64,000 nt of DNA, taken from the NCBI GenBank assembly GCA_903930435.1, contig CAIYYN010000029.1:178311-242310 (forward strand), given 5' to 3'. Source of the DNA: an uncultured Hyphomicrobiales bacterium. GTDB lineage: Bacteria; Pseudomonadota; Alphaproteobacteria; Rhizobiales; Ancalomicrobiaceae. This document shows positions 18,594 to 27,235 of this stretch, in pieces. Each line of letters begins with the position of its first letter. Positions within the stretch are counted from its first letter, which is position 1. A program made the position numbers and the translations under genes. A model generated the notes under the pieces. It was not told the origin of the DNA. It did not search any database and saw only the letters and a program-made list of their open reading frames with translations.

Positions 18594-18620
18594 CCTGCGA
18601 TCCCGTTTTGAACGAGGTAT

Positions 18621-20153
18621 TTAACCGGCTGATTGCGCGTTCGGGCCAGACCCAGCCAGATCAACTGAAGCGATATGGTCGGCTACCCGCAGCGCCTGAG
18701 CGGCGATGGTCAGCGCCGGGTTGACGGCTGCCGATGTTGGCAGAAAGCTGGCATCGACGACGAAGAGGTTCGGATGATCAAACGCGCGACAGAAGATATC
18801 GAGCGGTGCAGTCGCCGGGTCATTGCCGATCCGGATCGTGCCGCATTGATGCGACGGCGTGCGCTTGTCGAAGGGCTTCGCCAACACAAGCGGAAACCCG
18901 ATGGATTTCAGGATCGCCTTCAGTTTTGCGACGAGCGCCAGATGGGCGTCCCAGTTGGTCCGGTGCCAGTGCAGGACGATCCGGTCACCCTGCACCGTGA
19001 CGCGGCTGTTCGGATTTGGAACGTCTTCGCTCATGGCGTAGAAATCGATGGAGCGGTCCGTGATGAATTTCAGGACCCGTTCCGGGATGAGTGGCAGCGA
19101 CGCCTTCAGGATCTTTTCCGATACCCGTCCGAGCAGCTGCACGTTGCCAAGCGGTGGTCCGCCTTCGCCGTCCGATAAATAGAAGTCATTGAAGCCAAAT
19201 GTCTTCTGATAGACCGACGTATTACGGTAGCCTGGGGCGATTCCGATCACGGCCGATGAATTGTGGTTCATGAAGTTGCGTCCGACCTGATCGGACGAAT
19301 TCGCCAGACCGTTCGGATGGTTTGTGTCTGCCGATCGCAAGAGGAGCGCAGCCGATTGTACCGCGCCCGCCGACAGGATCACGAGCTTTGGCGAAAGGAC
19401 ATGCGTTTCACCATCCCGGACATAGTAGACGCCGTTAAGTCTGCCAGACGCGTCAGCCGTGAGCCTCGTGACCGTCGCGCGGGTTTCGAGCGTCACGTTG
19501 GGATAGTCCAGCGCGGTCGCGAGCGCTGTTGACTCAGCGTCCATCTTGCCGTCGAGCGAGTTGGGATGCGCATCCCACGGGGTCTGACCCTTGGCGAGCC
19601 AGGCATCAATATCGATGCCGAGTGGCAACGAATAGGGATGTAAACCCTTTTGCTTGAGGCGCGCGCGGACGTCGGCAATCGGCGCTTCGTCAGGGACCGG
19701 GGCGTGGTCATAGCCGGAGGAATGGGCGGGTTCCCAGGGATCTTCGCCATTCTGGCCGCGCACCTTGTAGAGGCGTTCGGCCTTCCCGTACCAGGGTTCC
19801 AGTTCCTCATAGGGGAACGGCCAGGCTGGCGACACGCCTTCGCGGTGATGAATTTCTGCGAAGTCCTCGCGCCGGTAGCGGACCAGAACGGCACCATAGA
19901 ACTTCGAATTTCCCCCGACATTGTAATAATTTCCGGGGTTGAAGGCGGTGCCATCCGCCTCATACCAGACTTCTTTCGGGCGGAAATGGCCCCTCTGAAA
20001 GATGGCGCGCTGATCCCGATTGACGGGATTGTCGCGAATATGGTCGCCAGCCTCCAGGATCATGATCTTCGCGCCCGTCGGGGCCAGACCGGCAGCGACG
20101 GTTGCTCCGCCGATACCAGACCCAATGATGACGATATCGGGCGGTGAGCTCAT
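18621..20153 (-). CDS. GMC-family oxidoreductase of the glucoside-3-dehydrogenase/pyranose-oxidase-like branch
   Basis: 510-residue FAD oxidoreductase. FAD motif VIIGSGIGGATVAAGLA is at 6-22, then ILEAGDH and a flavin-attachment-like region YNVGGNSKFYGAVLVRYR. The C-terminal catalytic histidine (PSHQCGTIRIG) and asparagine (SAAVNPALTIAA) are present. The layout is unlike choline dehydrogenase and closer to the subgroup holding pyranose 2-oxidases and bacterial glucoside 3-dehydrogenases, judged by recall only. The ATG at 20153 is used; a frame extension to 20300 overlaps the ABC ATPase gene. It lies 16 bp after that gene, which fits a sugar substrate. Confidence 0.75.
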   Translation of the reverse strand: MSSPPDIVIIGSGIGGATVAAGLAPTGAKIMILEAGDHIRDNPVNRDQRAIFQRGHFRPKEVWYEADGTAFNPGNYYNVGGNSKFYGAVLVRYRREDFAEIHHREGVSPAWPFPYEELEPWYGKAERLYKVRGQNGEDPWEPAHSSGYDHAPVPDEAPIADVRARLKQKGLHPYSLPLGIDIDAWLAKGQTPWDAHPNSLDGKMDAESTALATALDYPNVTLETRATVTRLTADASGRLNGVYYVRDGETHVLSPKLVILSAGAVQSAALLLRSADTNHPNGLANSSDQVGRNFMNHNSSAVIGIAPGYRNTSVYQKTFGFNDFYLSDGEGGPPLGNVQLLGRVSEKILKASLPLIPERVLKFITDRSIDFYAMSEDVPNPNSRVTVQGDRIVLHWHRTNWDAHLALVAKLKAILKSIGFPLVLAKPFDKRTPSHQCGTIRIGNDPATAPLDIFCRAFDHPNLFVVDASFLPTSAAVNPALTIAAQALRVADHIASVDLAGSGPNAQSAG

Positions 20154-20169
20154 GTGCGGCACTGGCAGT

Positions 20170-21285
20170 TCATGCGATGCGGGCCTGTGACTGCGGGTCA
20201 AAGAACACGGCCTTGTCCAGATTGAACGCGAGCCGGACGTTCTGTCCGGCGTTGATCCGGGCATCGGCCCTGAGGCGCGCGACAACTTCCTTGCCGCCAA
20301 GCTTGATCACGGCAAACGTATCCGAGCCTGCCGGCTCGACGACCTCGATCAGGCATTCATTTTCGACGACGGCCACTGCGTTACGGTCTGCGCCCTCGGG
20401 ATCTGTCAGCGCCTCTGGCCGGATACCGAAGACGACCTGACGTCCCGCATAGGCTTCGAGGCCCTGCAGGCGTGCAGGAATGGCCAGCCGAACGGGATTG
20501 CCGGAAGGGCGCTCAAGCGTGACGTGAAGGCCGTCATTTGCCTGTTCGATGGCGCCGGTCAGCAGGTTCATGGCAGGTGATCCCATGAAGTCGGCCACGA
20601 ACATATTGGCGGGATTGTTATAGATCTCGAATGGCGTACCGAACTGCTGCACGAGGCCATCCTTCATAACCGCGATCTTGGTGGCGAGTGTCATCGCCTC
20701 GATCTGATCATGGGTGACGTAGACAATCGTCTTGCCAGTCGTCTGGTGCAGGCGCTTGATCTCGATGCGCATGTCGACGCGCAGTTTGGCATCGAGGTTC
20801 GACAAGGGCTCGTCAAACAGGAACAGCTTGGGATCGCGGACAAGGGCGCGCCCCATTGCGACGCGCTGGCGCTGGCCACCGGACAACTGGCCCGGCTTGC
20901 GATCAAGCAGATGGCCGATCTGGAGGACTTTCGCGACTTTTTCGATTGCCTGCTTGCGCTCGGCCAATGGCACGCCGCGCATCTCCATGCCGAACGAGAT
21001 ATTCCCGGCCACCGTCATGTTCGGATAGAGCGCATAGCTCTGGAACACCATGGCGATGTCGCGCTTGGATGGGTGCAGATCGGCAATCGAATTACCGTCG
21101 ACCAGAATGTCGCCTTGCGTGATCGCCTCCAGTCCGGCGATTGTGTTCAGCAGTGTCGACTTGCCGCAGCCAGACGGGCCGACCAGCACCAGAAAGCCGC
21201 CTTCATCGAGTTCGATGTCGATCCCTTTGAGGATTTCGAGCGAGCCGTAGCGCTTTCTCAAGGACGAGATCTGAAGGAATGCCAT
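20170..21285 (-). CDS. CUT1 sugar ABC transporter ATP-binding protein (MalK/UgpC type)
   Basis: 371-residue ATPase energising the sugar importer encoded upstream. Walker A is GPSGCGKST, the Q-loop FQSYALYP, the signature LSGGQRQRVAMGRALVR, Walker B LFLFDEPLSNLDAKL and the H-loop YVTHDQIEAM. The C-terminal third (about 235-371) is the regulatory TOBE/OB region of MalK-type ATPases. The gene starts 4 bp after the second permease gene. Such ATPases may serve several CUT1 importers. Confidence 0.92.
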   Translation of the reverse strand: MAFLQISSLRKRYGSLEILKGIDIELDEGGFLVLVGPSGCGKSTLLNTIAGLEAITQGDILVDGNSIADLHPSKRDIAMVFQSYALYPNMTVAGNISFGMEMRGVPLAERKQAIEKVAKVLQIGHLLDRKPGQLSGGQRQRVAMGRALVRDPKLFLFDEPLSNLDAKLRVDMRIEIKRLHQTTGKTIVYVTHDQIEAMTLATKIAVMKDGLVQQFGTPFEIYNNPANMFVADFMGSPAMNLLTGAIEQANDGLHVTLERPSGNPVRLAIPARLQGLEAYAGRQVVFGIRPEALTDPEGADRNAVAVVENECLIEVVEPAGSDTFAVIKLGGKEVVARLRADARINAGQNVRLAFNLDKAVFFDPQSQARIA

Positions 21286-21289
21286 CGAA

Positions 21290-22231
21290 TTATCCTTTGA
21301 CTGCGCCCGCCATCAGACCGCGCACGAAGTAGCGGCCGGCGACGATGTAAACGAGAAGCGTCGGAAGCGCGGCGATCATGGCAGACGCCATGTTCACGTT
21401 GTATTCAACGACACCGGTAGACGTGTTGACGATGTTATTGAGCGCCACGGTCATGGGCATGGCGTCACCTGTTCCGGCATAGGCGGATGCGAACAGGAAG
21501 TCGTTCCAGATATTGGTGAACTGGTAGATCACCGTTACAACGATGATCGGTAATGAATTCGGCAGCATGATGCGGCGGAAGATCTGGAAAAAGCCTGCGC
21601 CATCCACCTGGGCGGCCTTCACGAGTTCACTTGGAAAGGCCTCGTAGAAATTCCGGAAGAACAGCGTCGTGAAGCCGAGGCCGTAAATGACATGGACGAT
21701 GACGAGGTTTTCCGTTGGATTACCGAAGCCGAGCGACGTGCCGATTGTGTCTTCCAGCGAATTGCCGAACCGGCCGAGATTGCCGAGGATGGTCGCCATT
21801 GGCAGGAGCACCGACTGGAACGGAATGAAGCAGGCAAACAGCATCAGTCCGAATACGAGCGTATGGCCGGGAAAGCGCCATTTGGTCAGCACATAGCCAT
21901 TGAGCGCGCCCATGACCGTCGAAATCACGACAGCGGGCACGACCATCTTGATCGAGTTCCAGAAATAGCCCTTGATCCCCGCGCAGGTGAGGCCGACGCA
22001 TACCTCGCCCCAGGCCTTCAGCCATGGTTCGATCGTCGGCGATTGCGGCAGGGCAAGCATGTTGCCGGACTGGATCTCATCCATCGTCTTGAATGACGTG
22101 ACCACCATGACGAACAGCGGCATAAGGTAGACGATGGCAAAAAACACCAGTAGCCCGTAGATGACCGTGCGGTTGATCCAGCGGGTCAGATTGACGGCGC
22201 TTCCGGATGCGCTCTGGCTGTGTCCGCTCAT
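21290..22231 (-). CDS. CUT1 sugar ABC transporter permease (MalG-like)
   Basis: 313-residue inner-membrane permease. It has an N-terminal membrane segment (VIYGLLVFFAIVYLMPLFVM), LVTSFKT-like sequence after it, and the EAA loop ELVKAAQVDGAGFFQIFRRIMLP that contacts the ATPase. It starts inside the previous permease gene (4-bp overlap at 22228-22231) and ends 4 bp before the ATPase gene. The layout SBP, MalF-like, MalG-like, ATPase is usual for glucose/mannose-type importers. Confidence 0.92.
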   Translation of the reverse strand: MSGHSQSASGSAVNLTRWINRTVIYGLLVFFAIVYLMPLFVMVVTSFKTMDEIQSGNMLALPQSPTIEPWLKAWGEVCVGLTCAGIKGYFWNSIKMVVPAVVISTVMGALNGYVLTKWRFPGHTLVFGLMLFACFIPFQSVLLPMATILGNLGRFGNSLEDTIGTSLGFGNPTENLVIVHVIYGLGFTTLFFRNFYEAFPSELVKAAQVDGAGFFQIFRRIMLPNSLPIIVVTVIYQFTNIWNDFLFASAYAGTGDAMPMTVALNNIVNTSTGVVEYNVNMASAMIAALPTLLVYIVAGRYFVRGLMAGAVKG

Positions 22232-23178
22232 CGCGCCTTCTCCTTCAGTTCCGAATAGAGATAGGGCACGATGATTGCCGAGATCGTCATGAGCATGATG
22301 ATCGCGCTCGCCGAGCCGACGGCCATCTCGTTGCGTTTGAACGTATATTCGTACATAAAGTTCGATGGTAGCCAGGCTGATCCGCCAGGGCCCCCACTCG
22401 TCAGCGCGACGACGAGATCGTAGGACTTGATCGCCATGTGGGCGAGCACGATGAAGGCCGACAGGAAAATCGGGCGTAAGAGCGGAATGATGATCCGGCG
22501 ATAGAGCTGGAATGAGGATGCGCCATCGATCTGCGCGGCCTTCATGATCTCGCCGTCAATGCCGCGCAATCCCGCCAGAAACATCGCCATCACGAAGCCG
22601 GATGCCTGCCAGACACCGGCGATGACGACGGTATAAATCACGAAGTCCTTGTTCTTGATCCAGTCGAAGTGGAAGCTGGTCCAGCCCATGTGATGCAAGG
22701 TCTGCTCCAGACCGAGGCCTGGATCGAGAAACCACTTCCAGGCGACACCAGTCACGATGAACGACAGCGCCATCGGATAGAGGAAGATCGGACGCAGCAC
22801 GCCTTCGCCGCGGATTTTCTGATCGAGCAGGATCGCCAGCAGCAGCCCGAGCGCGAGGCAGATCCCGATATAGAGCGAGCCGAAGATCCCCATGTTGGTG
22901 ATCGACGTGTACCAGGACGATGGCGGATCGCTTTCCAGCGTCCAGCGCCACAGGCGCTCATAGGCGCGTGTCCCGGTAATGGCATAGGACGGAAAGGTCT
23001 TGGAATTGGTCAGCGACAGATAGCCGGTCCAGACGATGAACCCGTAGACGAAGACGATTGTCAGCAGAAAACTGGGTGCCAGCACGATCTGCGGCAAGGC
23101 ATCCTGCAACTTGCCGCGCAGCGTCGACCGCTGTCGGGAACGGGTCTTTAAGGGGTCAGTCGTGGCGATGGTGTTCAT
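22228..23178 (-). CDS. CUT1 sugar ABC transporter permease (MalF-like)
   Basis: 316-residue inner-membrane permease with six hydrophobic segments (LAPSFLLTIVFVYGFIVWTG first) and the EAA loop DGEIMKAAQIDGASSFQLYRRIIIP near the C-terminus. It pairs with the MalG-like permease it overlaps by 4 bp. It is separated from the upstream binding-protein gene by 84 bp holding a GC-rich hairpin (23218-23242). Confidence 0.92.
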   Translation of the reverse strand: MNTIATTDPLKTRSRQRSTLRGKLQDALPQIVLAPSFLLTIVFVYGFIVWTGYLSLTNSKTFPSYAITGTRAYERLWRWTLESDPPSSWYTSITNMGIFGSLYIGICLALGLLLAILLDQKIRGEGVLRPIFLYPMALSFIVTGVAWKWFLDPGLGLEQTLHHMGWTSFHFDWIKNKDFVIYTVVIAGVWQASGFVMAMFLAGLRGIDGEIMKAAQIDGASSFQLYRRIIIPLLRPIFLSAFIVLAHMAIKSYDLVVALTSGGPGGSAWLPSNFMYEYTFKRNEMAVGSASAIIMLMTISAIIVPYLYSELKEKAR

Positions 23179-23217
23179 GATCCCGATCCCATTGGAGGGA
23201 TAGCGTGGCGACGACGG

Positions 23218-23242
23218 CCCTCCCCGCCAGTGGCGGAGAGGG
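23218..23242 (-). terminator. Intercistronic GC-rich hairpin after the sugar-binding protein gene
   Basis: On the minus strand an 11-bp stem (one G-U pair) closes on a 3-base loop, between the binding-protein stop and the first permease start. There is no T run after it, so it is not a normal terminator. Hairpins at this place in ABC operons are known to shield the 5' mRNA and allow more binding protein than permease; that role is inferred here. Confidence 0.55.
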
Positions 23243-23262
23243 TTTGCTGATATCGCTGGAGC

Positions 23263-24525
23263 TCAGCGAGCGTCGTCGATGGCCTGGACGAGCTGCTTCA
23301 CAGCTTCGTCGGAGGTCTTGATCTGGCCGTGTACGAACTTGGACACGACGTCCTTGTAGGCATTGGCGATGGCCGGAGCAGCGCCATAACCCTGGGCGAG
23401 CGAGCCGACCAGCTTGCCGCTTTCGTTAGCTGACTTGAGGTCGGCCATGCCCTTCTTGCCGCAGGCGTCAAACGCGGTATCCGGAACGTCGGTCCGAGCC
23501 GGGACCGAGCCCTTCACGACGTTGAAGGCCGACTGGAAGCTCTTGGACAGCGTGGCAGCAGCCAGAGCAACCTGAGCCGACTTGCGGTCAGCCGGAACGT
23601 TGAACATGCCGAACATGTCGGAGTTATAGATTACGCTGCCGTCGGTGCCAGGGAAGCGGTAGCAGAGGAAGTCTGCGTCCGGTGCCTTCTTCGCCGCAAC
23701 AAATTCACCCTTGGCCCAGTCGCCCATGACCTGAACGAGAGCATCGCCCTTGATCACCATCGCCGTGGCGAGGTTCCAGTCACGACCCGAGTAGTTCGCA
23801 TCGGCATATTTGACGATCTTGGCGAGGTTATCGAATGCCTTCTTCATCGTGTCCGACTTCAGTGAAGCGTCGTCGAGGTCGTTGAAGGCCTTCTTGTAGA
23901 AGTCCGAACCACCGGTCGACATCACGATGGAATCGAACATCGTGGCTTCCTGCCATGCCTGACCACCGAGCGCGAGCGGCGTGACGCCAGCTGCCTTGGC
24001 CTTTTCGAGCAGCGCGATCAGGTCGTCGAAGGTCTTCGGCTGCGTGCCGCCGATCTTGTCCATGACGGCCTTGTTGATCCAGAGCCAGTTCACCGAGTGA
24101 ACGTTCACAGGCACTGCGACCCACTTGCCGTTATAAACGGAGAACTTCTGCAGGGCGACAGGAACAGCCTTGTCCCAGCCTTCCTTCTTGGCGATGTCGG
24201 TCAGATCGCCCATCACGCCGGCCTTGGCATAATCGAGAACGGTGTAGCCGAGCATCTGCGATGCGGTCGGCAGGTTCCCGGCGGCAACCATCGCCTTCAG
24301 TGCGGTCATGGCTGCGTCACCGCCGCCGCCAGCAACCGGCACGTCCTTCCAGGCAAAGCCTTCCTTGGCGAGGTCCTGCTTGAGGACGTTCAGAGCGGCA
24401 GCTTCGCCGCCGGACGTCCACCAATGCAACATCTGGACTTCCTTGACGTCGGCAGCGCGTGCGGGAGCGAAGGCCGATCCCAGGGCTAGGGCGACGACAG
24501 CAGTCGTGGTCAAAAACGTGCGCAT
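23263..24525 (-). CDS. Periplasmic sugar-binding protein, glucose/mannose (GtsA) type
   Basis: 420-residue extracellular solute-binding protein family 1. A Sec signal peptide spans about 1-24 (TTTAVVALALGSAFAPARA-AD). The start of the mature chain (EVQMLHWWTSGGEAAALNVLK) and VAGGGGDAAMTALKAMVAAGN are as in glucose-binding proteins of alpha- and gammaproteobacteria, judged by recall. The conserved SVNWLWINKAVMDKIG and ALVQVMGDWAKGEF stretches support this. It is the first gene of the operon. The ligand is probably a hexose or hexoside, not proven. Confidence 0.85.
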   Translation of the reverse strand: MRTFLTTTAVVALALGSAFAPARAADVKEVQMLHWWTSGGEAAALNVLKQDLAKEGFAWKDVPVAGGGGDAAMTALKAMVAAGNLPTASQMLGYTVLDYAKAGVMGDLTDIAKKEGWDKAVPVALQKFSVYNGKWVAVPVNVHSVNWLWINKAVMDKIGGTQPKTFDDLIALLEKAKAAGVTPLALGGQAWQEATMFDSIVMSTGGSDFYKKAFNDLDDASLKSDTMKKAFDNLAKIVKYADANYSGRDWNLATAMVIKGDALVQVMGDWAKGEFVAAKKAPDADFLCYRFPGTDGSVIYNSDMFGMFNVPADRKSAQVALAAATLSKSFQSAFNVVKGSVPARTDVPDTAFDACGKKGMADLKSANESGKLVGSLAQGYGAAPAIANAYKDVVSKFVHGQIKTSDEAVKQLVQAIDDAR

Positions 24526-24841
24526 AAATTTCCTCCATCGTTACACTTTAAGGGAGTGAAATTCATTTCCATCTCCCTATCCTTCCCCTCATTCGAGGAT
24601 GGTTCGTTGCTGGTTATGCCAGCTATTTCGTTTTTGGCACATCTTGCAGCGTGCGAGTGCCAATATGCATGTTTTGCATTTCAGTTTAAGCAGAATCTTC
24701 AATCGAATGACGTCAAAGTGCCTGTCCGACGCCCACTTGCATCTCGCCACCAAACCAGAGTTCCGGAATTGCGTCTATCGCGCTGTTGATCCGGACGCTG
24801 TCGATACGAAAATCAGTCTTTCGGCTGGCTCCTCCTGCCGA
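24526..24841. promoter_or_regulatory. Upstream region of the sugar ABC/GMC operon with inverted repeat
   Basis: This 316-bp gap has no supported gene. It should carry the minus-strand promoter for the sugar importer operon and the 3' end of the enoyl-CoA hydratase unit. A 7-bp inverted repeat TTGGCAC (24634-24640) / GTGCCAA (24657-24663) with a 16-bp spacer is a candidate operator. The LacI operator seen at 28344 and 28512 is absent here, so this operon may not be in that LacI regulon. Confidence 0.4.
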
Positions 24842-25621
24842 TTACCATGCTCCCTTGAACTGCGCCGGTCGCTTCTGGGTAAACGAAGCGACGCCCTCCT
24901 TCAGGTCTTCAGTCTTGGCAACGAGGATCGAGCCAAGGGCTTCGACGGCCGTTCCATTGTCTTCACCGCTTGAGACGGCGATCATCAGTTTTGCCACTTC
25001 GACAGCCGCCGGGCCGCGCTGGACGATCCGCTCGGCGTAGAACTTGGCAGCCTCGACTGAACCGCCTGACGCTACGACCGCGTCAACGATCCCTAACCCG
25101 CAGGCTTCATCGGCGGTAAAGATCTCGCCGCCAAGCGCCATGCGACGGACCACTTGTGCGCCAAACCGCTTCACGAGCCGTTGCGTTCCCGACCAGCCGG
25201 GAATCATGCCCAGACCGGTTTCGGGCAGGCCGATCTTGATGTGGGTTTCGGCGATGCGAATGTCCGCGACGCCAGCCAGTTCCAGCCCGCCGCCAAGCGC
25301 ATGGCCGTTGAGAGCGGCAATGAGCGGCACGCGCAGTGTCGCCAGGCGCTCGAAGATCCGGTGTCCATGCCGGACCCACGCGTGCCCGAAATCCTGCGGC
25401 TGCATGCCGGCCCAGGCGCGAATATCGCCGCCTGCGGAGAAACCCCTGCCCTCGCCGGTCAGGACTGCGACCCGAACATCGGCGTTCTGCTCGACTTCGT
25501 CTGCCGCCACGCTCAGGGCTAGCAGCATGTCGAGATCGAGCGCGTTGAGTTTCTCGGGCCGCGACAGGGTCATTGTTGCAATGTGGCCGTCTACCTCGAC
25601 CCGGACTGTCCCTTTAGTCAT
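24842..25621 (-). CDS. Enoyl-CoA hydratase/isomerase family protein
   Basis: 259-residue crotonase-fold enzyme. Oxyanion-hole motifs are GRGFSAGGDIRAWAG (about 58-72) and ALNGHALGGGLELAG (about 104-118), and the second catalytic region is IGLPETGLGMIPGWSGTQRL, with the glutamate in the position usual for hydratases. It would hydrate or isomerise an acyl-CoA. Its start overlaps the end of the CoA-transferase gene by 8 bp, so the two act together: CoA activation then crotonase chemistry. Many crotonase reactions are possible. Confidence 0.83.
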   Translation of the reverse strand: MTKGTVRVEVDGHIATMTLSRPEKLNALDLDMLLALSVAADEVEQNADVRVAVLTGEGRGFSAGGDIRAWAGMQPQDFGHAWVRHGHRIFERLATLRVPLIAALNGHALGGGLELAGVADIRIAETHIKIGLPETGLGMIPGWSGTQRLVKRFGAQVVRRMALGGEIFTADEACGLGIVDAVVASGGSVEAAKFYAERIVQRGPAAVEVAKLMIAVSSGEDNGTAVEALGSILVAKTEDLKEGVASFTQKRPAQFKGAW

Positions 25622-27227
25622 GGAAGGTTCCTTCCAATACGCGCGCGCTCCGGGTCGGCAGGCTCAAGCCGATCTTGTCCGCGCCAAACAGGCTTGCATC
25701 CATGAGCTTCAGGTCTTCAGCCACAATGAGCGGGAAGTCGGACTGGTCGAGGATATGTGCCTGCAAATCGACGCCGGGCGCGATCTCGGTCAGCACGATG
25801 CCCTTCGGTGTCAGCTTCATCACGCAACGCTCGGTGACATAGGTGATGTCCTGCCCCTGCTCGATGGCGCGCGCGCCGGAGAAGGTCACGTGCTCCACCG
25901 CATTGACGAGCTTCTTCAGCTTGCCTTCCTTCTCGATGACGAGACGGCCATCTGCGATTGCCAGTTTGGCACCCGCATTGAACATGCCGGAGAACACAAT
26001 CTTCCGTGCTCGCGCGGTAATATCGACGAAGCCACCGGCTCCGGCTGTCACATGCGGACGGAAGGAGAGTTTTGAGACATTGACCGATCCATCGCGCCCG
26101 ATTTCGAGGAACGACAACAGCGATGCATCAAATCCGCCACCCTGGAAATAGGTGAATTGATAAGGCGACGGCATATAGGCATCGGCATTCGAGGCGCAGC
26201 CAAAGGCGAAATCGAGCAGCGGCACACCGCCGACGGCCCCTTGCTCGATGACCCAGGTCACCGATCCGTGCAGGCCCTCTTCGAGCAGGATGCGCGGCAC
26301 ATTGGCCGAGATACCGAAGCCCAGATTGACGCAGCTGCCCGTTTCCAGTTCCTGCGCAACGCGGCGGGCGATGACCTTCTGTATGTTGAAGTCGGGCACG
26401 TCAAAAGCGTCGAGCGGGTGAAAGATCTCCCCTGAAATCGCCGGATCATAAAGGGTTTGCGTCGTTTGCTTTTGGTCGGGATCGACGACGATGAAGTCGA
26501 CCAGCATGCCCGGCACGCGCACATCATGCGGCTTCAGCGAGCCACTTTTGGTGATCCGCTTGACCTGAGCGATCACGATGCCGCCATTGTTGCGCGCTGC
26601 AAGCGCCTGATCCAGACCGCCGAGATAGGCACCTTCGTGCTCATAGGTCAGATTGCCGCGTTCGTCGGCGGTCGTTGCGCGAATGATGGCGACGGTTGGA
26701 ACAATTGCCGGAAAGAACAGCCAGTCCTCGCCCTCGAAGCTCACCCGCTTGACGACTGGCTCATCTGATGCCAGCGCGTTCATGGCGCAGCCCTGTCTGT
26801 TCGGGTCGACGAACGTGTCTATGCCGACTTTGGTCAGGACGCCGGGTCGCTTCGCCGCCGCCTCGCGATGCATGTCGAACAGGATACCAGACGGAACATT
26901 ATAGGCCGGAATCTCGTTGCCGGTGACCATTTGCCAGATCAACGGTGGTTCGGCAGTTGACGGGCCAGAGGGATAGGAGCCTGCCAGAATGCGCTTGAGC
27001 AGGCCCTTTTTCGCAATATGGTCGATCCCCTTGATACCGCTCATGTCGCCTGCGGCAATCGGATGTAGCGTGGTCAGGTCGCGCGGATGACCCGTCGCAT
27101 CGAACCGTGCGCCGATGGCCTTCAGCATGAGATCCGGGCAGCCAAGCCCGCTCGAGGAGGAGACGGAAACGACCGCCTCGTCTGGAATGAGGGCCGCAGC
27201 TTCTGCCAGCGTGATGTGTTTGCGCAT
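25614..27227 (-). CDS. Acyl-CoA:carboxylate CoA-transferase (fused alpha-beta, YdiF/propionate type)
   Basis: About 537-residue family I CoA-transferase with both halves in one chain. The first half has VSVSSSSGLGCPDLMLKAIG and the second NLGFGISANVPRILLEEG followed by WVIEQGAVGGVPL, whose glutamate (EQG) is the expected catalytic residue that forms the glutamyl-CoA thioester. The chosen ATG at 27227 (MRKHITLAEAAALIPDE) matches the family start; an upstream start at 27299 overlaps lacI. It sits 8 bp after lacI. It would move CoA from acetyl- or succinyl-CoA to a carboxylic acid. Confidence 0.85.
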   Translation of the reverse strand: MRKHITLAEAAALIPDEAVVSVSSSSGLGCPDLMLKAIGARFDATGHPRDLTTLHPIAAGDMSGIKGIDHIAKKGLLKRILAGSYPSGPSTAEPPLIWQMVTGNEIPAYNVPSGILFDMHREAAAKRPGVLTKVGIDTFVDPNRQGCAMNALASDEPVVKRVSFEGEDWLFFPAIVPTVAIIRATTADERGNLTYEHEGAYLGGLDQALAARNNGGIVIAQVKRITKSGSLKPHDVRVPGMLVDFIVVDPDQKQTTQTLYDPAISGEIFHPLDAFDVPDFNIQKVIARRVAQELETGSCVNLGFGISANVPRILLEEGLHGSVTWVIEQGAVGGVPLLDFAFGCASNADAYMPSPYQFTYFQGGGFDASLLSFLEIGRDGSVNVSKLSFRPHVTAGAGGFVDITARARKIVFSGMFNAGAKLAIADGRLVIEKEGKLKKLVNAVEHVTFSGARAIEQGQDITYVTERCVMKLTPKGIVLTEIAPGVDLQAHILDQSDFPLIVAEDLKLMDASLFGADKIGLSLPTRSARVLEGTFHD

Positions 27228-27235
27228 CTTGTTAC

